A DNA stretch of 23,783 nt. Origin: JAPLCX01 sp964460305 (lineage in GTDB: Bacteria > Auribacterota > Tritonobacteria > UBA1439). The stretch spans positions 1 to 23,783 of the forward strand of contig CAYWRA010000036.1 in assembly GCA_964460305.1 (NCBI GenBank), given 5' to 3'. The translations under genes and the position numbers were made by a program. The notes below the pieces were generated by a model. The model had not been told where the DNA came from. It did not search any database and was given only the letters and a program-made list of their open reading frames with translations. The number at the start of each line of letters is the position of its first letter. Position 1 is the stretch's first letter. Shown here in pieces: positions 6,518 through 13,819 of this stretch.

Positions 6518-7260
6518 GGATTTTCGTGTTCCCCTGGGAGGGGCGAGGTGAGCAGAAAGGAGCGAAGCCACGAGGTGATCGTGCGGAACCGGAAATGCGC
6601 GAGCACGCCGAACATCGCGTATGCCGCGAAAAGCATAAAGAAAGAAATTTCAGGGTACGACACCACCATGCTCGCCGTAATCACGATGCCGACGAGGTTA
6701 AGGAACGGCTTTTTCTGCTTCGAGCTAGCACCCTGGAACGCCGGATAGCGTAGGGTGCTCACCATCAGGTACGCCATGAGCAGCATGACGAAGGGGAGCG
6801 TCTTGGCAATGAGGGAGATTTCGTACCGGCCTTCGAGCACGACAACCGAGCTGATGAGGCCGGCGGCCGCGGGTGTCGGAAGGCCGGTGAAACTCCTGCG
6901 CTCCTCCTTGAACAACTGGGCATTGTAACGGGCAAGCCTCAAAGCGCAGCAGACCGCGTAGAGAAACGCGATCCCTATCCCGAAACGCCCCATACCGTCC
7001 AGCACCTTCGAATAGCCCATGAACGTGGGGAGAATTCCGAAACTGAGCATGTCGGCAAGGGAATCATACTCGATGCCGAACCGCGTGGTGGCGCCCCTGA
7101 CGCGGGCGACCTGCCCGTCGACGAAATCGAAGAGCATGGCGACTAGGCACGCCTCGGCGGCGTAGAGGTACCGCCCGTGCGTGACGAAGACCATTCCCAA
7201 CATGCCGCAGAAGAAATTTCCCGTCGTGATCAAACTCGGGATGATCGACACCCTTTTCAT
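6514..7260 (-). CDS. pssA: CDP-diacylglycerol-serine O-phosphatidyltransferase
   Basis: This integral membrane enzyme joins CDP-diacylglycerol and serine to give phosphatidylserine. The CDP-alcohol phosphatidyltransferase signature is complete: Asp45-x2-Asp48-Gly49-x2-Ala52-Arg53-x8-Gly62-x3-Asp66-x3-Asp70. Around it lie several hydrophobic segments, and the N-terminus SIIPSLITTGNFFCGM is typical of the Bacillus-type (type II) enzymes. At 248 residues it is normal length. It overlaps psd by 4 bases (ATGA) with GAGG five bases before the ATG, so the two are translationally coupled. The product passes straight to Psd for phosphatidylethanolamine synthesis. Confidence 0.95.
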   Translation of the reverse strand: MKRVSIIPSLITTGNFFCGMLGMVFVTHGRYLYAAEACLVAMLFDFVDGQVARVRGATTRFGIEYDSLADMLSFGILPTFMGYSKVLDGMGRFGIGIAFLYAVCCALRLARYNAQLFKEERRSFTGLPTPAAAGLISSVVVLEGRYEISLIAKTLPFVMLLMAYLMVSTLRYPAFQGASSKQKKPFLNLVGIVITASMVVSYPEISFFMLFAAYAMFGVLAHFRFRTITSWLRSFLLTSPLPGEHENP

Positions 7261-7886
7261 TCCATCCTCGCGATAACCGATTCCCCTCCCCTCACCCGCT
7301 GACCGGGGGCGACCAGGATGCGGGACTCAAGGGGTAAAAAAACATCCACTCGCGAACTGAACTTGATCATGCCGATCTTGTCGCCCGCCTTGACAGGCTC
7401 CCCGACCGAACATTTGCAGACGATGCGCCGCGCAATCATGCCCGCGATCTGGCGGACCGCCAACGTCGAGTTCCGGCACTTGATGCCGATGGTATTGTTC
7501 TCATTCACCACGGAGGCGATGTCTCTCATCGCATTCTTGAACGATCCTCTCCTATAGTGCATGTAGTCCACGGTGCCGCTCACCGGGGCATAGTTGATGT
7601 GTACGTCGAAGATGGAGAGGAAAATGCTGATTCTCCTCACCCTGCGCCCCATGTAACCGTGTTCCAGGACCTCGTCAATGCGCATCACCCTTCCATCGGC
7701 AGGCGCGATCACATCGGCCCCGCTGCCCCGAGGGATACGCCGCGGCTCGCGGAAGAACCAAGCCAGGCATACCGCTGCCGTCCAAGGGACGAACGCGCAA
7801 CACGGACTGAAATAGAAGACAGCGCCACCAAGCGCCAGCAACGGCAAGATATAGGGGAACCCCTCTCTGGCTATGGGAATTTTCAA
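7257..7886 (-). CDS. psd: Phosphatidylserine decarboxylase proenzyme, short type, with a Ser-Ser processing site
   Basis: Psd decarboxylates phosphatidylserine to phosphatidylethanolamine at the membrane, using a pyruvoyl group formed by self-cleavage. The 209-residue protein has two N-terminal hydrophobic stretches (about 12-44), APADGRV with Asp64, DVHINYAP with His96, and the processing segment K-F-S177-S178-R-V-D-V near the C-terminus. Family members of this short type usually read F-G-S-R there, so the cleaved bond would be Ser-Ser instead of Gly-Ser; Asp, His and the pyruvoyl-forming Ser178 are all kept. The start is a TTG at 7886, chosen because AAGGAG stands five bases upstream and the frame begins at the conserved N-terminus. 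It is first in the psd-pssA operon, behind a good promoter. Confidence 0.93.
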   Translation of the reverse strand: MKIPIAREGFPYILPLLALGGAVFYFSPCCAFVPWTAAVCLAWFFREPRRIPRGSGADVIAPADGRVMRIDEVLEHGYMGRRVRRISIFLSIFDVHINYAPVSGTVDYMHYRRGSFKNAMRDIASVVNENNTIGIKCRNSTLAVRQIAGMIARRIVCKCSVGEPVKAGDKIGMIKFSSRVDVFLPLESRILVAPGQRVRGGESVIARME

Positions 7887-7911
7887 GGATACTCCTTATG
7901 TAGCGATCAAT

Positions 7912-7940
7912 AGAATATAAAATCGCACATTAAGCGTCAA
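7912..7940 (-). promoter_or_regulatory. Sigma-70-type promoter of psd-pssA
   Basis: On the minus strand TTGACG (7940-7935) and TATTCT (7917-7912) are separated by 17 bases. Transcription would start near 7905, giving a leader of about 20 bases that includes the AAGGAG ribosome site of psd. Spacing and position are both good. Confidence 0.65.
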
Positions 7941-8166
7941 TCGTTTTGTCCGGGTTATCAAGCAAGATCACGCAATCGAGCTATCGAGAAAATAATCTCT
8001 CATTTCTTTGGGATTTCTATTCGTTCCCACGCCCCCACTCCCCACGCCGTCACGCGTCCCGAAACGACGAATCGGAGAACGGGCGAATCGGCGACTCTAA
8101 AGCTCCGAAATCGCCCCTTCACCGTTTCTCCCACTTTCAATCTCACACTTTGGGGATTCCACATCG

Positions 8167-8187
8167 GCGGTTGAAGAACAAATCAGG
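8167..8187 (+). repeat. Direct repeat flanking the epimerase gene, upstream copy
   Basis: GCGGTTG-x2-GAACAAATCAGG occurs here and at 9281-9301, 19 of 21 bases identical, on either side of the 8208-9248 gene. The upstream copy contains the -35 box of that gene. Confidence 0.6.
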
Positions 8188-8200
8188 TTAGTGGTATGAT
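8171..8200 (+). promoter_or_regulatory. Extended -10 promoter, probably giving a leaderless mRNA
   Basis: TTGAAG (8171-8176), 18 bases, then TATGAT (8195-8200) preceded by TG at 8192-8193 in the extended -10 position. The expected start point, six to eight bases beyond, falls at 8206-8208, on or next to the ATG of the epimerase gene. No ribosome binding site lies before that ATG, which agrees with a leaderless transcript. Confidence 0.55.
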
Positions 8201-8207
8201 ACACCAT

Positions 8208-9248
8208 ATGAAAATCCTTGTCACCGGCGCTACGGGCTTCCTGGGTACGCACATTGTGTCACATTTACTCCGGAAAGGAGTGTCTGTCATAGGGCTTGAC
8301 ATAGAGGATTTTTATTTCGACCAGCACCTGCGGCGGGAGATCGAGCTACATAAATTCGATGTCAGGGAGGCGCTATCCCACGCACACCGTTTCAAGGGAG
8401 TCGACGCGATCATACACTGCGCCGCAGCGCTCCACGACTCACCCCCGGAAATAATCAACGCGGTCAATCTCGGAGGTACGCGAAGCGTGCTCGATCTTTG
8501 CCTGAAAAACGACATTCCCAAGGCGATCTTCTGTTCTTCAACCGTCGTCTATGGATACTTCGAACACGCGCCGCCGGTCACCGAGGAGACCCCGACCGCG
8601 CCGGTCCATCCCTACGCGGTTTCGAAGGTGGCGTGCGAAAACATGATGATCGAATACCGCACCAAGGGGTTGAACACCTGCATCGTAAGACCGAAATCGT
8701 TCATAGGCGCAGGGAGGCTTGGCGTGTTCCAACTGCTCTGCGATTGGGTCATGCGCGGGGCGAGGGTGCCCGTCATAGGGAACGGGAAGAACCGTTACCA
8801 ACTGATGGGGGTTTCCGATCTCGCCGAAGGTTTTTATCGCATCGCGACACTACCCATAAAAAACGAGACCATCAACCTCGGCACGGACAAATTCACTACC
8901 GTGAGAGAAGACCTCGAAGGCCTGCTCGCGCACGCGCGCACCGGCTCGACCCTCCTATTCCTCCCCGCGAAGCCGGTAAAGCTCACCCTCTCCCTGCTCG
9001 GGAAGCTCAAACTGACGCAAATGTGGGAATGGCACTACAAGACAGCCGACAGAGACAGCTACGTCGACATCGGCAAGGCGCAGAGGCTGATAGACTGGAA
9101 CCCCGTACAGGGCAACGTCGACATACTCATAGAAACGTACGACTGGTACGTGGCGCACCATAAGGAATACGCACAGAACCAGGGGCTGGGACACCATGGG
9201 GTCCTATGGCGGGAGCGGCTGCTGAGATGCATCAGCGCGTGGCTGTAG
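8208..9248 (+). CDS. Extended SDR NAD-dependent epimerase/dehydratase
   Basis: The 346-residue nucleotide-sugar or sterol-type SDR has a Rossmann motif TGATGFLG (6-13), Ser110-Ser111 and the catalytic Tyr136-x3-Lys140. Residues after about 240 diverge from standard sugar epimerases: a hydrophobic stretch (LLFLPAKPVKLTLSLLG) precedes a C-terminal region rich in Trp and His. That arrangement occurs in SDRs that act on lipid-linked or hydrophobic substrates, so the substrate is left open. ATG 8208 is chosen over 8196 because the latter lies in the -10 box. It stands alone between divergent and convergent neighbours and is flanked by short direct repeats. Confidence 0.75.
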   Translation: MKILVTGATGFLGTHIVSHLLRKGVSVIGLDIEDFYFDQHLRREIELHKFDVREALSHAHRFKGVDAIIHCAAALHDSPPEIINAVNLGGTRSVLDLCLKNDIPKAIFCSSTVVYGYFEHAPPVTEETPTAPVHPYAVSKVACENMMIEYRTKGLNTCIVRPKSFIGAGRLGVFQLLCDWVMRGARVPVIGNGKNRYQLMGVSDLAEGFYRIATLPIKNETINLGTDKFTTVREDLEGLLAHARTGSTLLFLPAKPVKLTLSLLGKLKLTQMWEWHYKTADRDSYVDIGKAQRLIDWNPVQGNVDILIETYDWYVAHHKEYAQNQGLGHHGVLWRERLLRCISAWL

Positions 9249-9255
9249 CAAGGTT

Positions 9256-9273
9256 AAATCCCAAATCCCAAAA
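9256..9273 (+). repeat. AAATCCC doublet
   Basis: Double copy of the 8-base word, eight bases beyond the epimerase stop. It belongs to the same dispersed family as 1706-1737 and 6268-6283. Confidence 0.65.
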
Positions 9274-9280
9274 TGTTAAA

Positions 9281-9301
9281 GCGGTTGGCGAACAAATCAG
9301 G
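9281..9301 (+). repeat. Direct repeat flanking the epimerase gene, downstream copy
   Basis: Partner of 8167-8187, located between the converging ends of the epimerase and SPASM radical SAM genes. No terminator hairpin is visible in this 67-base gap. Confidence 0.6.
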
Positions 9302-9315
9302 CTGGGCGCAAGTGT

Positions 9316-10368
9316 TCAGCATAGTAGATTCTCCCGCAGGAATATTTTGAAATCCCTTATGTTCTTAGTCGAAATCCCCATGATCACCACCTGGTGCAGC
9401 ATGTCGCACCGGGAGCAAAGTGGAATATCGCGATAATTCCCCGTCCCAATCTTATCCCGCAATGCGACCATGGCCTCCCCGTTCCATATATCCCGGATGC
9501 TCGCACTGGAGACGTCGCCCAACACGCAGCCGGAGTGAAAATCCATGCAGCATGGCGTGACCGTGCCATCCCAGAGGATGTGCGTGCTGTACCATGGGTA
9601 GGGGCATGGCGTGTACTTGATCCGCGCGAATAGCCCATGACGCCGTTTGCCTTCCACATAGCCGTACGTTGTCCCGGTTACAGCTTCATCGATCTCTCCG
9701 GTATAACGATGCGGCGTCACGTAGCGATACGTATTGAGCGGGAGCCCGCGGAAATCGGCCTTGAAGCGCCTCTCGGATGCCTGGGAGGCGCCCTCCAGAA
9801 ACTTCGGCGTCCTGATGAATTGGACGCTCACGTAAGGCTTCCGCGAGCGGAGGGCTTTCTTGATCTGTAGAAACCGGATGATGTTATCGAGCGTCTTTTG
9901 GAAGTCCGCCCCACGGCGGATGCTCTCGTAAATCCCCTTGGTGTAGCCGTCGAAAGAGAAAGATATGAAATCCAGCCCGGCCCGAATGGCCTCCTCGGAC
10001 TTTTCCGGCGTCAGCACGGTCGCATTTGTTTCCAGGCGGGTATTGAGCCCCTTGAAATGGGCGTATCTCACGAACTCGGGAAGATCGGGATGGAGAAAGG
10101 CCTCTCCCCTTCCGAAGAGGTTGATATCGATGGCGAACGTAGCCGCTTCGTCGACGATCTTGCGATAGAGATCTAGGGACATGCGCCCTGGATTTTGCAT
10201 CCGTCCCTGTCCCGTGGGGCACATGATGCACCTGAGATTGCATACGTTCGTCGGCTCGATCCAGAGACGCACCGGCGGGCGCGCGCAGACGACGTCTCGC
10301 CGTCGATACTGCGCGGTGGTCCGGTAAAATCTCCCCAGATAATTCCAGAGCGATTTTTTCTCCATCAT
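9316..10368 (-). CDS. Radical SAM protein with SPASM/twitch-type C-terminal cysteines
   Basis: The 350-residue enzyme would bind a [4Fe-4S] cluster that cleaves S-adenosylmethionine: C43-N-L-R-C47-I-M-C50 follows the IEPTNVCNLRC strand. The C-terminal part carries Cys255, Cys273-Cys274, Cys281, Cys318 and Cys321, set like the auxiliary-cluster ligands of SPASM/twitch proteins; DGTVTPCCMDF is a typical segment. Such enzymes modify peptides, cofactors or sugars, and the substrate is unknown. ATG 10368 is preferred because it overlaps the upstream stop by 4 bases (ATGA); ATG 10380 is possible, and a frame from 10488 would overlap the neighbour by over 100 bases. It is co-transcribed with the B12-binding radical SAM gene. 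Confidence 0.82.
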   Translation of the reverse strand: MMEKKSLWNYLGRFYRTTAQYRRRDVVCARPPVRLWIEPTNVCNLRCIMCPTGQGRMQNPGRMSLDLYRKIVDEAATFAIDINLFGRGEAFLHPDLPEFVRYAHFKGLNTRLETNATVLTPEKSEEAIRAGLDFISFSFDGYTKGIYESIRRGADFQKTLDNIIRFLQIKKALRSRKPYVSVQFIRTPKFLEGASQASERRFKADFRGLPLNTYRYVTPHRYTGEIDEAVTGTTYGYVEGKRRHGLFARIKYTPCPYPWYSTHILWDGTVTPCCMDFHSGCVLGDVSSASIRDIWNGEAMVALRDKIGTGNYRDIPLCSRCDMLHQVVIMGISTKNIRDFKIFLRENLLC

Positions 10369-11768
10369 AGAATTGACCATGCGGAGGTTACCATGTTGAC
10401 AAGTTCCTTCATTGACCGCACGCGGCGGAGCGTCCGGGCAATAAAGGCCGGCCTCAGGTAGAAAGCCCTGTAGGCGCGCGTGAGCCACCGGTCGAGTTCC
10501 TGTCCCTGCACCATGGAATCGTAATAGGCGATCTTGGTGACGATCTCCCTGTTTCCTAGCGTGTATTCCCTCCAGTAATCGATCCCGGTCTTTTCCTTTA
10601 TCATTTCATACAGGCGGCTGTTCGGCACCGGGACGAGTTTGCTTATGGAGACATAATCCGGGTCGAGAGAGACCGCGAGTGAGATGTTCTTTTTTATCGT
10701 CTCCTCGGTTTCTCCTGGACAACCGATGATGAAAAACCCCAGTGTCATCAATCCAGCCTCCCGCGCCCATCGGACCGCGTTGTGCATGGTCTCAACCGGA
10801 ATGCGGCGATTCACCCTCTTCGCCACGTTCTCGTCGGCGATTTCAAAACCGTAATTCACGCGGATGCAACCCGCCGACTTCATGATCTGGAGCATCTCGC
10901 GGTCCACGCGGTCCGGGCGCGTCCTGATGGCAAAGTCGAATTTAAGGCCCCTCCGGAGGATCTCCTCGCAGATCACCATCACCCGTTTTTTGTCGAGCGT
11001 GAACGTCTCGTCCTGGATGAAAATCTCTTTCACCCCGAACTTTTTTACGCACTCCTCCATCTCTTCTACGACCCTCATCGGGTCGCGGAGCTTGCAGGAT
11101 CCAGTCATGTCACAATAGAGGCAGCGGAATAAACAGCCCATGCTGGAGAGCATCACGGTTATGGGCCAGTGTTTCGTGAGGATCGTGGTATAGCGTTCGT
11201 TGGGGAGCAGGTGCCGGGCGGGAAAAGGGACGTCGTCGAGCGTCGTCGGGTCTTCCCTCGGCCCGGTGAGGACCACGTCCCCACCCTCGCGGTAGGCGAT
11301 CCCCTTCACGCGATCGAGGTTCCTCGCACCATCCCCGATGGCGTCCAGCAACTCCGGCATCGTGCGCCACCCCGGCCCGATCACGGCATAGTCGATGCAG
11401 CGGTGCGCCATCGACTCGCGGGGATAAAGCTTCAGGTGGAATCCGCCGACGACGGTTGGGACTTTGAGCGCCTCTTTGATCGGGGCAATCCAATCGAGGT
11501 TATCAAGGAATGATTCGGTGACGATGCTGAAACCGACGGCGTCGGGGGAAAAATCGCTGAGCTCTTTGATCGTATCTTGAACGGAGAGCCCCAGGGCGTT
11601 CGAATCGACCATCTTTACCCGGTGCCCCAGTTTCTCCAGGTGCGCCGCAAGGTAGCAGGCGCTTAAGTTCGGGAAAACCTGTCCGCGGTCGCTATACTGC
11701 CGCTGCACCTTCCTGGTATACTTGAGCTTCGGCATCTCATTCTTAGGATTAACAAAGGCGACCTTCAT
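10365..11768 (-). CDS. B12-binding-domain radical SAM protein (BchE/HpnJ-like architecture)
   Basis: In 467 residues there is an N-terminal cobalamin-binding-type Rossmann domain (about 1-150) and a radical SAM barrel with C212-L-F-R-C216-L-Y-C219, then IQDETFTLD (251-259). At the position of the B12-ligand motif D-x-H-x-x-G it reads D55-S-N57-A-L-G60, so the axial histidine is absent, as in many anaerobic members of this class, which methylate, cyclise or rearrange unreactive carbons in lipids, porphyrins or antibiotics. The C-terminus (about 390-467) is helical and basic. AGGGGG five bases before the ATG supports the start. It heads a two-gene operon with the SPASM protein behind a strong promoter. 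Substrate unknown; a lipid or glycolipid is inferred from the envelope setting. Confidence 0.85.
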   Translation of the reverse strand: MKVAFVNPKNEMPKLKYTRKVQRQYSDRGQVFPNLSACYLAAHLEKLGHRVKMVDSNALGLSVQDTIKELSDFSPDAVGFSIVTESFLDNLDWIAPIKEALKVPTVVGGFHLKLYPRESMAHRCIDYAVIGPGWRTMPELLDAIGDGARNLDRVKGIAYREGGDVVLTGPREDPTTLDDVPFPARHLLPNERYTTILTKHWPITVMLSSMGCLFRCLYCDMTGSCKLRDPMRVVEEMEECVKKFGVKEIFIQDETFTLDKKRVMVICEEILRRGLKFDFAIRTRPDRVDREMLQIMKSAGCIRVNYGFEIADENVAKRVNRRIPVETMHNAVRWAREAGLMTLGFFIIGCPGETEETIKKNISLAVSLDPDYVSISKLVPVPNSRLYEMIKEKTGIDYWREYTLGNREIVTKIAYYDSMVQGQELDRWLTRAYRAFYLRPAFIARTLRRVRSMKELVNMVTSAWSIL

Positions 11769-11882
11769 TCAAGCCCCCTTATCAAAAAAGCCATAGTGCC
11801 GAACGCATGGCATGCCATATCCACCCAGGACGCTAAAATTCTCTCCACTATTACATATCTCTCTCCGCGATAAAATGATACC

Positions 11883-11910
11883 ATCATACGGAGAGACATA
11901 GGTATGTCAA
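11883..11910 (-). promoter_or_regulatory. Sigma-70 promoter of the radical SAM pair
   Basis: A consensus minus-strand TTGACA (11910-11905), 16 bases, then TATGAT (11888-11883). Transcription would start near 11876 and leave a leader of about 108 bases. A small inverted repeat ATGAT-ACC-ATCAT (11876-11888) overlaps the -10 box and could be an operator. Confidence 0.6.
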
Positions 11911-11969
11911 AGATTATTGGGCATCGAATGGTCGCATCGCGCTCCAAAACATGAGGCATTGTATCACAC

Positions 11970-13088
11970 ATGCATATACTTGTCACGGGTGGCGCAGGCT
12001 TTATCGGCTCCAATACGGTTGATGCGCTCCTTGCCAGGGGGCACCGGGTAAGAATCCTCGACAACCTCCAGCCCCGCGTGCATCCCAAGGGGATGCCGGG
12101 ATACATCCCTCGGGAGGTTGAGTTTATCAAGGGAGACGTCCGCGAACGCGGCGACTGGGAAAAGGCCCTCAAGGGGATAGAGGCCGTCTATCACCTCGCC
12201 GCCTACCAGGACTACATGTCCGATTTCAGCACATTTTTCCACGTTAATGCCGTCGCCCCGGCGCTACTCCTAGAGCTCATCGTCACAAAAAACCATCCCG
12301 TCAGGAAAATCATCTTCGCTTCTTCCCAAGCGGTATATGGCGAAGGGAAGTATCGCTGCGACGCGCACGGCGATTTCTTCCCTCCCCCACGATCCCTCGC
12401 GCAATTGGAGCGAGGAGACTGGGAGACGCACTGTCCCGTCTGCAACGAAGAAACCGCGTGGCAACCGACCGATGAAGCCGCAGTAAGCCCGCATACCTCC
12501 TACGCGATCTCAAAGCATGCATCCGAACTTGCGTTTATCAACCTCGGCCGACGCTATGGCATCCCCACCGTCGGCCTCCGCTACTCGATTACCCACGGCC
12601 CGAGGAACTCCTTCTATAACGCCTATTCCGGCATATGCAGGATATTTACCCAACGTCTCATGAACGGCCAGCCCCCGCTCGTCTTCGAGGACGGCATGCA
12701 GGTGAGGGACTACATCGCCGTCGATGACGTCGTGAACGCTAATCTGCTCATGCTCGATGAACCGCGGGCGGATTGGGAAGTCTTCAACGTGGGTGGAGGG
12801 AAGGCCGTGAGCGTGATCGAATTCGCGGGCATCCTTTCCAGGGCGATGGGGAAACCGATCGAGCCGGTCATTCCAGGAGAGTTCCGTTTCGGAGACACGC
12901 GCCACACGGTCTCCGACATCGCAAAACTGGAAAAATTGGGATGGAAACCGCGCGTGCCCCTGGAAGAGACGTTGCGCCGCTACGTTGAATGGCTCTCCGA
13001 CCGGGAGGACATCCGCGGGGGATTTTACCTGGCTGCCGATCAAGAGATGCGGCGCAGCAAGGTAATAATGGAAGCGCGCCGCCGGTGA
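11970..13088 (+). CDS. Extended SDR epimerase with a Cys/His insert, dTDP-L-rhamnose 4-epimerase-like
   Basis: The 372-residue NAD-dependent nucleotide-sugar epimerase has GGAGFIG (7-13) and the catalytic Tyr178-x3-Lys182. An insert of about 40 residues between the AVYGEG segment and the Tyr holds Cys130-x2-His133 and Cys155-x2-Cys158 in a Y-R-C-x-x-H-G...Q-L-x-x-G-x-W-E-x-x-C-P-x-C pattern. I associate this pattern with the family named after Burkholderia WbiB (dTDP-L-rhamnose 4-epimerase) and its actinobacterial relatives; a bound zinc is likely. In this operon it may act on the NDP-heptose rather than rhamnose. No ribosome site precedes the ATG at 11970. The stop overlaps the GTG of the nucleotidyltransferase gene. 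It is the first gene of the heptose operon. Confidence 0.82.
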   Translation: MHILVTGGAGFIGSNTVDALLARGHRVRILDNLQPRVHPKGMPGYIPREVEFIKGDVRERGDWEKALKGIEAVYHLAAYQDYMSDFSTFFHVNAVAPALLLELIVTKNHPVRKIIFASSQAVYGEGKYRCDAHGDFFPPPRSLAQLERGDWETHCPVCNEETAWQPTDEAAVSPHTSYAISKHASELAFINLGRRYGIPTVGLRYSITHGPRNSFYNAYSGICRIFTQRLMNGQPPLVFEDGMQVRDYIAVDDVVNANLLMLDEPRADWEVFNVGGGKAVSVIEFAGILSRAMGKPIEPVIPGEFRFGDTRHTVSDIAKLEKLGWKPRVPLEETLRRYVEWLSDREDIRGGFYLAADQEMRRSKVIMEARRR

Positions 13089-13813
13089 AAGCACTGCTCC
13101 TTGCCGCGGGTTGCGGCGCCAGATTCGGCGCAGAGCACACCGGAATCCCAAAGCCGATGGCGCGTGTGGCGGGAAAGCCGATGCTCGAACACGCCATCGA
13201 GCACGTCAGGGAGCATGGTATAACCCGGATATACATAAACCTGCATCATCGCCCATCCGTAATACGGGAATACTTCGGCGACGGACGGCGATGGGGCGTC
13301 GAGATTCGGTACTCACACGAGACCGATCTCCTCGGTACGGCGGGGGCGGTAAAAAAACTCTCGCATGAATTCGAGAGCACTTTTTTAGTATACTATACGG
13401 ATAACCTATGCGCGTGCGATCTAACGAAGATGGCCCTCTTCCACAAAGAGAAGAGGGCGCTTGCCACCATTCTCGTATCGGAGAGCTATGACGATCTTGC
13501 GGGAGGAGTGGTCGGTTGCGACGTGGATGGTCGCATTTTGAGTTTCCTTGAAAAACCGCCGGACGCCGGATCGGGGGAGCGACTCGAGAACGGAGGGATC
13601 TACGTCCTTGAACCTGCAATTATCGACCATATCCCCGGCGGCGGGCCGAGCGATTTCGCAAAAGATATCTTTCCTGAGCTCCTGCGGGCCGGAGAGACGC
13701 TCTATTGCTACCGGGCCGAAGGCTACGTGCGGGGAATAGATACCCCTGAGCGATACAGCAATCTCCTGAAAGGGGTGAGCACCGGAACACTCACTCCTAG
13801 AAAAATGGCGTGA
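13085..13813 (+). CDS. hddC: Sugar-1-phosphate nucleotidyltransferase (HddC-like, probable heptose-1-phosphate guanylyltransferase)
   Basis: The 242-residue enzyme would couple a sugar 1-phosphate to an NTP, releasing pyrophosphate. It has the nucleotide loop L-A-A-G-C-G-A-R (6-13) with the downstream Pro-Lys-Pro (22-24), then YYTDN with metal-binding Asp106 and a later ENGGIYV strand. Size and motifs fit the short guanylyl- and uridylyltransferases (HddC, MurU). The heptose assignment rests on its neighbours GmhA and GmhB, and the base (GTP or other) is inferred. The GTG start at 13085 overlaps the epimerase TGA by 4 bases; a longer upstream frame from 12989 would overlap the epimerase by 100 bases and lacks family similarity. 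Confidence 0.8.
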   Translation: MKALLLAAGCGARFGAEHTGIPKPMARVAGKPMLEHAIEHVREHGITRIYINLHHRPSVIREYFGDGRRWGVEIRYSHETDLLGTAGAVKKLSHEFESTFLVYYTDNLCACDLTKMALFHKEKRALATILVSESYDDLAGGVVGCDVDGRILSFLEKPPDAGSGERLENGGIYVLEPAIIDHIPGGGPSDFAKDIFPELLRAGETLYCYRAEGYVRGIDTPERYSNLLKGVSTGTLTPRKMA

Positions 13814-13819
13814 GGCCCC

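Larger units (their letters stand above)
7887..8207. other. Divergent intergenic region between psd and the epimerase gene
   Basis: It holds the psd promoter (7912-7940, minus strand), one AGCTATCGAG word (7979-7988), an inverted AAATCCC-type word (8006-8016), about 130 bases with no recognisable structure, and the promoter of the plus-strand epimerase gene (8171-8200) overlapping a short direct repeat (8167-8187). No protein gene is supported. Confidence 0.65.

Noticed and set aside
10369..10488. Longer N-terminus of the SPASM radical SAM protein
   Set aside because: It would overlap the upstream gene by over 100 bases; the ATGA overlap at 10368 is the normal coupled start.
12989..13084. 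Extended start for the nucleotidyltransferase
   Set aside because: The extra residues are an out-of-frame reading of the epimerase gene; the L-A-A-G-C-G loop begins right after the GTG at 13085.
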